Positions 38,024-46,317 of a DNA stretch of 64,000 nt are shown piece after piece (the stretch's first letter is position 1; every line of letters starts with the position of its first letter). A program made the translations under genes and the position numbers. Source of the stretch: Streptomyces sp. NBC_01214 (GTDB lineage: Bacteria; Actinomycetota; Actinomycetes; Streptomycetales; Streptomycetaceae); assembly GCF_026340975.1 (NCBI RefSeq), contig NZ_JAPEOS010000002.1:1795001-1859000 (forward strand), in the 5' to 3' direction. The notes beneath the pieces were generated by a model that was not told the DNA's origin, did no database searches, and was given only the letters and a program-made list of their open reading frames with translations.

Positions 38024-39190
38024 ATGGCCACCACCACGCCCACGGACCACGAGGTCCCGCACATCTCGACGGTCCCCGCCAACGCGGGACAGCACGTCAA
38101 GCTGCACGTACGGGAGTACGACGGGACCCCGTCCGGCCCCAATGCGCAGCGCAAGGTCGTCCTGATGCTGCACGGGCGCAGCGTCCCGTCCGCCGTGGCC
38201 TTCGACCTCCAGCACGACGGCGGCAAGTACAGCTGGGCGCAGCACCTGGCCAAGGCCGGATTCGACGTGTTCCTCATGGAACTCACGGGCTCCGGCCTGT
38301 CGCCGCGTCCGGAGATGGACAAGCCCTGCAACGCCAACCCGCAGCACCAGGGGATCCTCGACCCGAACCCCCTCACGTACACCTGCACCCCGCCCTACCC
38401 GCACGAGCTCGGCAACTCGGAGAGCGAGTGGGGAGAGGTCGACGCGGTCGTCGAGTACGTCAAGGCGAAGAAGGGCGTCACCAAGGTGGCCCTCGTCGGC
38501 CAGTCCGCCGCCGCCTTCGTGTTCGGGCCCTACGCGATCCAGCACCCGGGGAAGGTCGAGAGCCTGCTCCTCCTCGCGCCGATCTACCCGCCCGCCGGCC
38601 GGGCCAGCGAGCCGCCGAAGAGCTTCGGCGCACCGGTCGCGCCCTTCCCGGTGTCCACCCCGGCCTCCCTGTTCGGCTTCCCGATGAACCTGTCGAGCAG
38701 AACGGGTCTGGAAAGCGCTTGGGACAAGGAGGTGCGCTCCCCCAAGCAGCGGGCGGCGGGCATGGTCGACGCGGTGTGGAAGGAGCTCATGGCCGTCGAC
38801 CCCGTCGGCAAGTCCTGGGGCGGCCCGACGGCCGGGGCGCCCGAGGGCGTGCTGCGGTTCCGCAACTCCTACTGGTGGGGCTGGAACCAGGACACCGTCC
38901 CGATCGACGGTGTGCTCGGCGACAAGGTGCCGGTGATGATCGTCTACGGCGAGCACGACGCGACGGCGAACTCACCCACCTTCTCGGTCCCGGCCTTCTA
39001 CGACGCGGTCCCCGGAGTCCGCAAACTGATGTTCCGGGTGTCCTGCGCCGGCCACTCCATGGTCTGGGAGCGCCAGTCCAAGGTCCTGCACCGGCTGTCC
39101 GAACAGTGGCTCAAGCACGGCAAGGTCGACGACCTGGAGAAGGGCAGCTTCTACGTGGACGAGGACGGCGCCTACGCGGACACCCTCTAG
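38024..39190 (+). CDS. Alpha/beta-fold hydrolase
   Basis: A 388-residue hydrolase without a signal peptide. The nucleophile elbow is VGQSAAAF with S161; the oxyanion region is LMLHGRSVPS; a likely acid is the aspartate in VYGEHDATANS and the base the histidine in SCAGHSMVWERQ. The stretch PCNANPQHQGILDPNPLTYTC lies where a lid or substrate loop would be and has two Cys. Substrate unknown; esterase or lactonase activity is plausible. ATG 38024 has GGAGG nine bases upstream; ATG 38015 is too close to it. The gene is divergent from fadAB and ends before a hairpin. Confidence 0.8.
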   Translation: MATTTPTDHEVPHISTVPANAGQHVKLHVREYDGTPSGPNAQRKVVLMLHGRSVPSAVAFDLQHDGGKYSWAQHLAKAGFDVFLMELTGSGLSPRPEMDKPCNANPQHQGILDPNPLTYTCTPPYPHELGNSESEWGEVDAVVEYVKAKKGVTKVALVGQSAAAFVFGPYAIQHPGKVESLLLLAPIYPPAGRASEPPKSFGAPVAPFPVSTPASLFGFPMNLSSRTGLESAWDKEVRSPKQRAAGMVDAVWKELMAVDPVGKSWGGPTAGAPEGVLRFRNSYWWGWNQDTVPIDGVLGDKVPVMIVYGEHDATANSPTFSVPAFYDAVPGVRKLMFRVSCAGHSMVWERQSKVLHRLSEQWLKHGKVDDLEKGSFYVDEDGAYADTL

Positions 39191-39414
39191 CCGCACCCGC
39201 CCGAGGGGCCCCGCCCGCGATCGGCGAGCAGGAGCCCTTCCGGCGGCCGCAGATGGTCAACCCCGCTCGCACTCGGCATCGGCGCGGTCATGCCCACCAC
39301 CCCTGCCACCCCTGCCGCGCCGGCGGGCAAACCCGAGGATTCTTCTACGACGGAAGGCCGACGGGGGCAACGCGTCCTGCACGGGCAACCCGGGCGGCGG
39401 TCGGTGAACGGCGA

Positions 39415-39441
39415 GAGCCCCCGGCACCGGGCCGGGGGCTC
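39415..39441. terminator. Bidirectional terminator between the hydrolase and rnd
   Basis: An 11-base-pair stem GAGCCCCCGGC / GCCGGGGGCTC with loop ACCGG, between converging genes. The preceding 220 bases hold no gene that I can support. Confidence 0.8.
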
Positions 39442-39473
39442 CTACGGGTGGGATCGGCTGCCGGTCCGCCGGT

Positions 39474-40757
39474 TCAGGCGGTCGCGGCCAGGGCCGTGAC
39501 CAGCACCGGGGTCACCAGTTCGATCTGCCAGGGCCGGGCACCGTAGCCCGCCAGGGCCTCCGACACCGCGTCCGCGTGCAGCCGCTGCGGCGGCTCCCAG
39601 CACAGCCGACGGACCGTGTCCGGAGTGATCAGGTTCTCCTGCGGCAGGTTCAGCGCCTCCGCCAGCGCCGAGACGGCGGTACGGGCCGCCGAGAGCCGGG
39701 CCGCGGCCGCCGGGTCCTTGTCCACCCAGGAGCGCGGCGGCGGGGGACCGGCCGGGGTCGCCCCGGGCTGCGGCAGCTCGTTCTCGGGCAGGGCCTTCGC
39801 CCGGTCCACGGCCGCCATCCACTGGTCCAGCTGGCGCCGGCCCATCCGCTGCCCGTAGCCGGGCAGGGCGGACAGGGTGTGCACGTTGGCCGGCAGGGCG
39901 AGCGCGGCCTCGACGATCGCGGCGTCGCCCAGCACCTTGCCCGGCGACACGTCACGCCGCTGCGCGATCCGGTCCCGGGACTCCCACAGCTCCCGTACGA
40001 CCGCCATCTGACGGCGCCGGCGCACCTTGTGCATGCCGGACGTGCGGCGCCACGGGTCCTTGCGCGGCGGGGCGGGCGGGGCGGAGGCGATGGCGTCGAA
40101 CTCCTGGTGGGCCCATTCGAGCTTGCCCTGGCGGTCCAGTTCCTTCTCCAGTGCGTCCCGCAGGTCCACCAGCAGCTCCACGTCCAGGGCGGCGTAGCGC
40201 AGCCACGGCTCGGGGAGCGGGCGGGTGGACCAGTCGACGGCGGAGTGGCCCTTCTCCAGCGCGTAGCCGAGCACGCTCTCGACCATCGCGCCGAGTCCGA
40301 CCCGGGGGAAGCCGGCGAGGCGGCCGGCCAGCTCGGTGTCGAACAGGGAGGTGGGCACCATGCCTATTTCCCGCAGGCACGGCAGGTCCTGGGTGGCGGC
40401 GTGCAGGATCCATTCGGTGCCGGACAGGGCCTCGCCCAGTGCGGAGAGGTCGGGGCAGCCCACCGGGTCGATCAGTGCGGACCCCGCACCCTCACGGCGC
40501 AGCTGCACCAGATAGGCGCGCTGGCCGTAGCGGTATCCGGAGGCCCGTTCGGCGTCGACGGCGACGGGCCCGGTGCCCGCGGCGAAGGCCGCGACCACTT
40601 CGGCGAGGGCGTCCGCGTCGGCGACCACCTGAGGAATCCCCTCGCGGGGCTCCAACAAGGGAGTCGGCAGCCCACCGGGCGGAACAACGACGTCGTCCGA
40701 GGGGCCGCCCCCGGTGGTGGTGCGCAGGTCTGCTGCGGGATCTTGGGCGTCGGTCAC
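39474..40757 (-). CDS. rnd: Ribonuclease D
   Basis: A 427-residue 3'-5' exoribonuclease of the DEDD class that trims tRNA and other small RNAs. The exonuclease domain shows D68 and E70 (AVDAERASG), HAATQDLPCLREIG and the final acidic motif YAALDVELLVDLRD. Two HRDC-type nucleic-acid-binding regions follow (around RDVSPGKVLGDAAIVEAA). An N-terminal ~45-residue Gly/Pro-rich tail precedes the catalytic domain. Length is somewhat above the E. coli enzyme (375). Its neighbours are whiI and the hydrolase; no operon with whiI is evident, as 161 bases separate them. Confidence 0.92.
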   Translation of the reverse strand: MTDAQDPAADLRTTTGGGPSDDVVVPPGGLPTPLLEPREGIPQVVADADALAEVVAAFAAGTGPVAVDAERASGYRYGQRAYLVQLRREGAGSALIDPVGCPDLSALGEALSGTEWILHAATQDLPCLREIGMVPTSLFDTELAGRLAGFPRVGLGAMVESVLGYALEKGHSAVDWSTRPLPEPWLRYAALDVELLVDLRDALEKELDRQGKLEWAHQEFDAIASAPPAPPRKDPWRRTSGMHKVRRRRQMAVVRELWESRDRIAQRRDVSPGKVLGDAAIVEAALALPANVHTLSALPGYGQRMGRRQLDQWMAAVDRAKALPENELPQPGATPAGPPPPRSWVDKDPAAAARLSAARTAVSALAEALNLPQENLITPDTVRRLCWEPPQRLHADAVSEALAGYGARPWQIELVTPVLVTALAATA

Positions 40758-40918
40758 CGGTCAAGGGTATCCGTGTATACGACGCGCCCGTCGCCGGAAC
40801 GTTCCGTCGACGGGCGCGAGCGGTATGCGGGGAGTTTTCCCGGGGTATTCCGGGGGTCTCCCGGCCGGTTCCCCGGCAGCGGCTTCCGAGGCGGATATCC
40901 GGGGGCCGCGGCCCCCGG

Positions 40919-41581
40919 TCAGTGGATGATCCCGGTGCGCAGCGCCACGGCGACCATGCCGGCGCGGTCACCGGTGCCCAGCTTGCGGGCGATCCGGGCG
41001 AGGTGGGACTTGACGGTCAGGGCGGACAGGCCCATCGAGACGCCGATGGCCTTGTTGGACTGGCCCTCCGCGACGAGGCGCAGGACCTCGACCTCGCGGC
41101 CGGAGAGCTCTCGGTAGCCGCCCGGGTGGCTCGGGGCACCCGGGGGGCGGCGGTGCATGCGGGCGGCGGCGGCGCCGATGGGGGCGGCGCCGGGCCGGGT
41201 GGGGAGCCCGATGTTGGTCCGCGTACCGGTGACGACGTAGCCCTTGACACCGCCCGCGAGGGCGTTGCGCACGGCGCCGATGTCGTCGGCGGCGGACAGG
41301 GCCAGGCCGTTGGGCCAGCCGGCGGCCCGGGTCTCGGAGAGCAGGGTGAGACCGGAGCCGTCGGGCAGGTGGACGTCGGCCACGCAGATGTCGCGCGGGC
41401 TGCCGACGCGGGGGCGGGCCTCCGCGATGGACGACGCCTCGATCACGTCACGTACTCCGAGGGCCCACAGATGGCGGGTCACGGTGGAACGGACGCGCGG
41501 GTCGGCCACGACGACCATGGCCGTCGGCTTGTTCGGGCGGTAGGCGACCAGGCTTGCGGGCTGCTCGAGAAGAACGGACAC
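40919..41581 (-). CDS. whiI: Orphan response regulator WhiI
   Basis: A 220-residue NarL/LuxR-type regulator needed for late sporulation in Streptomyces. The receiver domain (about 20-125) is atypical: the acidic pair is reduced to A26-D27, while D69 (VADVHLPDG) and K113 (GVKGYV) remain. No partner histidine kinase is adjacent. The DNA-binding domain (LSGREVEVLRLVAEGQSNKA, SALTVKSHLARIARKLG) is complete. WhiI works as a heterodimer with BldM on late sporulation genes. The GTG at 41581 follows AGGAGG at five bases. A sigma-WhiG-type promoter lies about 80-105 bases upstream. Confidence 0.95.
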   Translation of the reverse strand: MSVLLEQPASLVAYRPNKPTAMVVVADPRVRSTVTRHLWALGVRDVIEASSIAEARPRVGSPRDICVADVHLPDGSGLTLLSETRAAGWPNGLALSAADDIGAVRNALAGGVKGYVVTGTRTNIGLPTRPGAAPIGAAAARMHRRPPGAPSHPGGYRELSGREVEVLRLVAEGQSNKAIGVSMGLSALTVKSHLARIARKLGTGDRAGMVAVALRTGIIH

Positions 41582-41659
41582 CTAGGCCTCCTGGGGGAGT
41601 GGCGGGACGGCCGGCTCGGGGAAGGAAGCCGGTGCGAACCGTGCGGATGGTCACCCACT

Positions 41660-41687
41660 CCTTCGGCACGTCACCCGCCCGGCTTTA
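41660..41687 (-). promoter_or_regulatory. Sigma-WhiG-dependent promoter of whiI
   Basis: On the minus strand, TAAA (41687-41684), a 16-base spacer and GCCGAAGG (41667-41660). The WhiG consensus is TAAA-N15/16-GCCGATAA. whiI is a known WhiG target in S. coelicolor. Confidence 0.8.
41671..41686 (-). promoter_or_regulatory. BldM-WhiI-like binding site inside the whiI promoter
   Basis: AAAGCCGGGCGGGTGA on the minus strand matches ten of twelve fixed positions of the BldM-WhiI heterodimer pattern TGnnCCGnnCGGGTGA. It fills the promoter spacer, which fits autorepression. Confidence 0.5.
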
Positions 41688-41852
41688 GGGAATGATCACG
41701 ATTTGGTGAGTAACAATTCGGGCAATTCGGACGCGCGATCGATCATCGGTTGATCAGAAGCCTGCAAGGGACGCCGTCTTTCGACAGTCCGCCCACTTCT
41801 TCGATCAGTCGTTCTGTGCCGCACCGATTCCGGGGGGCGTCCGGCCCTGCGG

Positions 41853-42509
41853 CTACGGGTGGTGCGGACCGCGACGCTGTGGCAGGGAGACCACGCCCGT
41901 CGCCGTGTCCGTCGGACCCACCGGCGGCAGCCCGGCGATCTGGCACAGCAGTTCGCACCACGCCGACAGGTGCGCCGAGGTGTCCGGCACCCCGCCCACG
42001 CCCTCGCGCGGTGTCCACGAGGCCCTGATCTCGATCTGCGTGGCCGGCCGCCGCTCCGCGAGCCCGCCGAAGTAGTGCGAGCCCGCCATGGTCACCGTGC
42101 CGCTCGCCTCCCCGTACGCCAGCCCGCGCGCCTCCAGCGCCCCCGTCAGCCAGGACCAGCAGACCTCGGGCAGCAGCGGGTCCGCGGCCATCTCCGGCTC
42201 CAGCTCCGCGCGCACCAGCGTCACCAGGCGGAAGGTGCCCTGCCAGGCGTCGTGCCCGGCCGGATCGTGGAGCAGGATGAGCCGGCCGTCGGCCAGGTCG
42301 TCCTCGCCGTCCACCACCGCGGCCTCCAGTGCGTAGGCGTGCGGCGCCAGTCTCTGGGGTGGTTTCGTGGGGTCGATCTCGATCCCCGGACGCAGCCGGG
42401 CCTTCTTCAAACCGTCGACCGCCCGCCGGAACGGGAGCGGGACGGAGCTCTCCTTCGCGCTGTCCGTACCCTCGGCGCCATCTGAAAATCGTCCCTGAGC
42501 CGCAGCCAT
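41853..42509 (-). CDS. DUF3000 domain protein
   Basis: A 218-residue actinobacterial protein of unknown function. Recognisable family segments are PFRRAVDGLKKARLRPGIEI, WSWLTGALEARGLAYGEASGTVT and GTVTMAGSHYFGGLAERRP. There is no signal peptide or membrane segment, and it is rich in acidic and hydrophobic residues, so it is cytoplasmic. ATG 42509 (MAAAQGRFSDG) has no ribosome site but has TAGTCT seven bases upstream, indicating a leaderless transcript. It is divergent from hemE, with only 91 bases between starts, a conserved arrangement in Streptomyces as far as I recall. Confidence 0.8.
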   Translation of the reverse strand: MAAAQGRFSDGAEGTDSAKESSVPLPFRRAVDGLKKARLRPGIEIDPTKPPQRLAPHAYALEAAVVDGEDDLADGRLILLHDPAGHDAWQGTFRLVTLVRAELEPEMAADPLLPEVCWSWLTGALEARGLAYGEASGTVTMAGSHYFGGLAERRPATQIEIRASWTPREGVGGVPDTSAHLSAWCELLCQIAGLPPVGPTDTATGVVSLPQRRGPHHP

Positions 42510-42516
42510 GCGGGGA

Positions 42517-42522
42517 AGACTA
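42517..42522 (-). promoter_or_regulatory. -10 TAGTCT, leaderless-type spacing for the DUF3000 gene
   Basis: TAGTCT ends seven bases before ATG 42509 on the minus strand. Confidence 0.45.
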
Positions 42523-42587
42523 GGCGGAACGAGCGCCCGCGCGCCGCAGGGACACCCTCGCCGGGTCGGACACTTCTTCGTACGTGC

Positions 42588-42593
42588 GAAGAT
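42588..42593 (+). promoter_or_regulatory. -10-like GAAGAT, leaderless-type spacing for hemE
   Basis: GAAGAT ends seven bases before the hemE GTG at 42601; no ribosome-binding site is present. Confidence 0.35.
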
Positions 42594-42600
42594 TTGGGTC

Positions 42601-43665
42601 GTGAGCGCCAACACCCGCCCCACGGGCCAGCCGAGTCAGACGTACGATTCCGCCTTCCTGAAGGCGTGCCGGCGGGAGCCGGTGCCGCACACCCCGGTGT
42701 GGTTCATGCGGCAGGCAGGGCGCTCGCTCCCGGAGTACCGCAAGCTGCGCGAGGGCACGCAGATGCTGGAGTCCTGCATGCGGCCCGACCTGGTCACCGA
42801 GATCACGCTGCAGCCGGTGCGCCGCCACAAGGTGGACGCGGCGATCTTCTTCTCCGACATCGTGGTCCCGCTCAAGGCCATCGGCGTCGACCTGGACATC
42901 AAGCCGGGCATCGGCCCGGTCGTCGCCCAGCCGATCCGCCGCCGCGAGGACCTCGCACAGCTGCGCGACCTCACCCCGGAGGACGTCTCGTACGTCACCG
43001 AGGCGATCGGCATGCTCACGGGTGAACTGGGCTCCACGCCGTTGATCGGATTCGCGGGCGCGCCTTTCACCCTCGCGAGCTACCTGGTCGAGGGCGGTCC
43101 CTCGAAGAACCACGAGCACACCAAGGCCCTCATGTACGGGGACCCCCAGCTGTGGGCCGACCTCCTGGACCGCCTCGCGGAGATCACCTCCGCCTTCCTG
43201 AAGGTCCAGATCGAGGCCGGTGCCTCCGCCGTCCAGCTCTTCGACTCCTGGGTGGGCGCCCTCGCCCCGGCGGACTACCGCCGCTCGGTGATGCCCGCGT
43301 CCGCGAAGGTCCTGGAGTCCGTCGCCTCCTACGGAGTCCCGCGGATCCACTTCGGCGTGGGCACCGGCGAGCTCCTCGGCCTGATGGGCGAGGCCGGCGC
43401 GGACGTCATGGGCGTCGACTACCGGGTCTCGCTGGACGAGGCCGTGCGTCGGGTCGGCCCCGGCAAGGCGCTCCAGGGCAACCTGGACCCGGCCGTGCTC
43501 TTCTCCACCCCGGAGGCGGTCGAGGCCAAGACGGACGAGGTCCTCGCGGCCGCCGCCGGCCTGGAGGGCCACGTCTTCAACCTGGGCCACGGCGTCCTGC
43601 CGACGACCGACCCGGACGCGCTGACCCGCCTGGTGGACTACGTCCACACCAAGACGGCCCGCTGA
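42601..43665 (+). CDS. hemE: Uroporphyrinogen decarboxylase
   Basis: A 354-residue heme-pathway enzyme that removes four carboxyl groups from uroporphyrinogen III to give coproporphyrinogen III. The signature PVWFMRQAGRSLPEYR lies near the N-terminus. The segments IFFSDIVVPLKAIG, FAGAPFTLASYLVEGG, QLFDSWVGALAP and QGNLDPAVLF, and the C-terminal FNLGHGVLP, complete the barrel. It has the family's usual length. The GTG at 42601 begins the conserved sequence; the frame upstream is not conserved. HemY and HemQ, which use its product downstream, are encoded 4-6 kb away. Confidence 0.96.
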   Translation: MSANTRPTGQPSQTYDSAFLKACRREPVPHTPVWFMRQAGRSLPEYRKLREGTQMLESCMRPDLVTEITLQPVRRHKVDAAIFFSDIVVPLKAIGVDLDIKPGIGPVVAQPIRRREDLAQLRDLTPEDVSYVTEAIGMLTGELGSTPLIGFAGAPFTLASYLVEGGPSKNHEHTKALMYGDPQLWADLLDRLAEITSAFLKVQIEAGASAVQLFDSWVGALAPADYRRSVMPASAKVLESVASYGVPRIHFGVGTGELLGLMGEAGADVMGVDYRVSLDEAVRRVGPGKALQGNLDPAVLFSTPEAVEAKTDEVLAAAAGLEGHVFNLGHGVLPTTDPDALTRLVDYVHTKTAR

Positions 43666-43699
43666 GCGGAACCGCACCCGAGCAAGATCGAAACGTCGG

Positions 43700-43705
43700 T
43701 ACCGT
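43700..43705 (+). promoter_or_regulatory. -10-like TACCGT, leaderless-type spacing for the NADAR gene
   Basis: TACCGT ends seven bases before ATG 43713, with no ribosome-binding site between. Confidence 0.4.
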
Positions 43706-43712
43706 GCCCTGC

Positions 43713-44963
43713 ATGACATGGCACGGACCGACGTTTCGCATATCCGACGGAGAACACATCGACGGGGCCTGGTGCCTCGTGTGGCGCAGGCACGACCTGG
43801 TGGACGAGTACGTCGTCGCGCACCTCTTCGTCTACGCGGACGGCAAGATCACCTACGGCGGCCACGACTCGACCGACCTGGCGGGGCTGGAGCGGCTGCT
43901 GGTCACGGGAAAGATCACCCTGGACCCGCCGGAGGCGCGCGAGCGGCGCGAGCGGCGTGAGCGGAGCGAGCGCCGCGACGGGCCGCCGAAGCGGTCCAGG
44001 TGGGAATCCCGGTACCCCGAGCCGCGGACCGACGAGGGGTTCGTCCTGGAGGTCGCCGACGAGATCTCCCGGCTGGCCGGGCGGCCGACCACGGCCGACC
44101 GGTGCCTGGACGCCGTCCGGGCCTACACGACGGAGCCGACCGCGGAGCGGCGCCTGCTGCTCCGGGACGCGTACCTGGCGGTCCCCGCCCACAGGCGGGT
44201 CTACCTCCTCGGCGACATGGACCGTCAGGACCGGCCGCTGCGGATGCTGTTGACCGACCTGGGCGAGGCGGTGGAAGGGGACGGTCCGGTGGCGACCGAG
44301 GACATGCACCGGGGCGCCCTCGCGTACCTCACCGAGCTCACCGAGTACGTCGAACGCGCGCAGGACGGCCGGGCCGTCCCGTACGCGGACGACCCGGAAG
44401 GCGCTCCCGTGCCCCCGGTCGTCCTCGACGAGGCCGTGTACCCCCGGGGCTGGCCGGCGGAGCCCGGCCGCTTCGTGCTGCGCAACGACTACGACGCCCC
44501 CTTCACGTACGCGGGCCGGAGCTACCCCACCGTGTTCCACGCCTACTGGGCCCTGTCGGCCGCAGGCCCCGCCGACCACGACCGGATCCTCGGGGCCGCC
44601 ACCGCCCGCGAGGCCCGGGAACTGGGTGGCGGGGCCGCTCGCCGGGCCGGCTGGCCCGGCGAGCGGCTCGCCGTCATGGCCGCCCTGCTGCGGGCGAAGT
44701 TCGATCAGCACCCCCGTCTCGCCGAGGTCCTGCTCGCCACGGGCGAGGCCGCGATCGTCTACACCGGCATCTCCGAGGCGCCGTTCTGGCGCGACGAGGG
44801 CCCCCGCGGCGGTCGGAACTGGACGGGCCGCCTCCTGGAGCTGGTCCGCTCGGAACTGCGCCGCGCGCAGAGCGGTCAGACCCCCGCCGAGCGCACCGCC
44901 GCGACCGCCTTGCGGGCCGCGACCAGGATCGGGTCCCAGACCGGGGAGAACGGCGGGGCGTAG
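43713..44963 (+). CDS. NADAR-domain protein with N-terminal DUF7638-like domain
   Basis: A 416-residue two-domain protein. The C-terminal ~150 residues match NADAR/YbiA: FTYAGRSYPTVFHAYWALSA, GERLAVMAALLRAKFDQHP, LLATGEAAIVYTGISEAPFW and GRNWTGRLLELVRSELR. NADAR enzymes cleave N-glycosidic bonds in riboflavin intermediates or remove ADP-ribose from guanine. The N-terminal ~70 residues (TFRISDGEHIDGAWCLVWRR) look like the small DUF7638 domain; between them is a charged helical part with RERRERRERSERR. ATG 43713 is chosen from a TACCGT leaderless promoter. The 3' end overlaps the convergent oxidoreductase gene by 88 bases. Confidence 0.75.
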   Translation: MTWHGPTFRISDGEHIDGAWCLVWRRHDLVDEYVVAHLFVYADGKITYGGHDSTDLAGLERLLVTGKITLDPPEARERRERRERSERRDGPPKRSRWESRYPEPRTDEGFVLEVADEISRLAGRPTTADRCLDAVRAYTTEPTAERRLLLRDAYLAVPAHRRVYLLGDMDRQDRPLRMLLTDLGEAVEGDGPVATEDMHRGALAYLTELTEYVERAQDGRAVPYADDPEGAPVPPVVLDEAVYPRGWPAEPGRFVLRNDYDAPFTYAGRSYPTVFHAYWALSAAGPADHDRILGAATAREARELGGGAARRAGWPGERLAVMAALLRAKFDQHPRLAEVLLATGEAAIVYTGISEAPFWRDEGPRGGRNWTGRLLELVRSELRRAQSGQTPAERTAATALRAATRIGSQTGENGGA

Positions 44964-46258
44964 CCCAGGTCCAGGGACACCATCCGGTCCACCGTCATCC
45001 CCGCCGTGAGGGCGACCGCCGCGATGTCCACCCGCTTCGCCGCGCCCGCGCCGCCGACGATCTGGACCCCGAGGAGGCGGCCCGTACGGCGCTCCGCCAG
45101 CATCTTCACCGTCATCTCCGCCGCGCCCGGGTAGTAGCCCGCCGTGTTGGTGGAGGTGATGGTGGCCGTCACGAACCGCAGACCGGCCTCCAGCGCGTCG
45201 CGCTCGCGCAGCCCCGTACGGGCGATCTCCAGGTCGCAGACCTTGCTGACGGCCGTCCCCACCACCCCGGGGAAGGTCGCGTAGCCACCGCCCACGCCCG
45301 AGCCGATGACCTGGCCGTGCTTGTTGGCGTGCGTGCCCAGCGGGATGTGCCGGGTGCGGCCCGCGACCAGGTCCAGGACCTCCACGCAGTCGCCGCCCGA
45401 CCAGATGTTCTCGTGGCCCCGGACCCGCATCGAGAGGTCCGTGAGGATGCCGCCCGACGGGCCGAGCGGGAGGCCGGCCGCGCGGGCGAGCGCGGTGCGG
45501 GGCTCCACGCCGATGCCGAGCACGACCACGTCCGCCCCGTACTCCTCGCCCGCCGAGGTGGCCACCGCCCGGACCCGTCCCTCCTCGTCGGTGAGGATCT
45601 TGGTCACCTCGGCACGGGAGACCGTACGGATCCCCATCCGGTTCATCGCGCCGTGCACCAGGCCGCCCATGTCCGGATCCAGCGTGGCCATCGGCTGCTC
45701 GCCCCGGTGCAGGACGGTGACCTCGTACCCCCGCGCCACCAGGGCCTCCGCCATCTCCACGCCGATGTAGCCCGCGCCCACCACGACCGCCCTGCGGCCC
45801 CCGGTGCGCCGCAGGGTGTCCATCAGTCGCTGGCCGTCGTCCAGGCTCTGGATCCCGTGGACGCCGTGCGCGCCGATGCCGGGGAGCCGGGGGCGCACAG
45901 GGCGGGCGCCCGTCGCCAGGACCAACTTGTCGTAGCCCGTCCAGGATTCGGATCCGGTGTCCAGATCGCGGGCGCGGACCCGGGAGCCGGCGAGGTCGAG
46001 CTCCACGACCTCCGTGCGGATGCGCAGATCGATGTCCCGGGCCCGGTGCTCCTCCGGCGTACGGGCGATCAGGTCGTCGCGCTCGGCGACCTGACCGCCG
46101 ACCCAGTACGGGATCCCGCACGCCGAATAGGAGGTGAAGTGCCCGCGCTCGAACGCGACGATCTCCAGTTCCGCCGCGCTCCTGAGCCTGCGGGCCTGTG
46201 ACGCGGCGGACATCCCCGCCGCGTCACCGCCCACCACCACCAGTCGTTCCGTCGCCAT
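44876..46258 (-). CDS. FAD-dependent pyridine nucleotide-disulfide oxidoreductase (CoA-disulfide reductase-like)
   Basis: A 460-residue flavoprotein. The FAD-binding motif is VVVGGDAAGMSAAS at the N-terminus and the NAD(P)H site VVVGAGYIGVEMAEAL near residue 160; the FAD-ribityl segment is IWSGGDCVEV. A single redox cysteine, C47 in SYSACGIPYW, matches the CoA-disulfide reductase/NADH oxidase/persulfide reductase group, which uses one Cys instead of a CxxxxC pair. The C-terminal dimerisation domain is present. ATG 46258 begins MATERLVVVGG. Streptomyces uses mycothiol, so a role with CoA-type or persulfide thiols is open. The 3' end overlaps the NADAR gene. Confidence 0.82.
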   Translation of the reverse strand: MATERLVVVGGDAAGMSAASQARRLRSAAELEIVAFERGHFTSYSACGIPYWVGGQVAERDDLIARTPEEHRARDIDLRIRTEVVELDLAGSRVRARDLDTGSESWTGYDKLVLATGARPVRPRLPGIGAHGVHGIQSLDDGQRLMDTLRRTGGRRAVVVGAGYIGVEMAEALVARGYEVTVLHRGEQPMATLDPDMGGLVHGAMNRMGIRTVSRAEVTKILTDEEGRVRAVATSAGEEYGADVVVLGIGVEPRTALARAAGLPLGPSGGILTDLSMRVRGHENIWSGGDCVEVLDLVAGRTRHIPLGTHANKHGQVIGSGVGGGYATFPGVVGTAVSKVCDLEIARTGLRERDALEAGLRFVTATITSTNTAGYYPGAAEMTVKMLAERRTGRLLGVQIVGGAGAAKRVDIAAVALTAGMTVDRMVSLDLGYAPPFSPVWDPILVAARKAVAAVRSAGV

Positions 46259-46317
46259 CGTCCGTACCGCCCCTTCACCACCGTCGGATGGTGAACACGC
46301 TACGGCCGAACGCGCGT

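Noticed and set aside
39191..39414. Possible gene remnant after the alpha/beta hydrolase
   Set aside because: Short frames here show no recognisable domain and no start signals.
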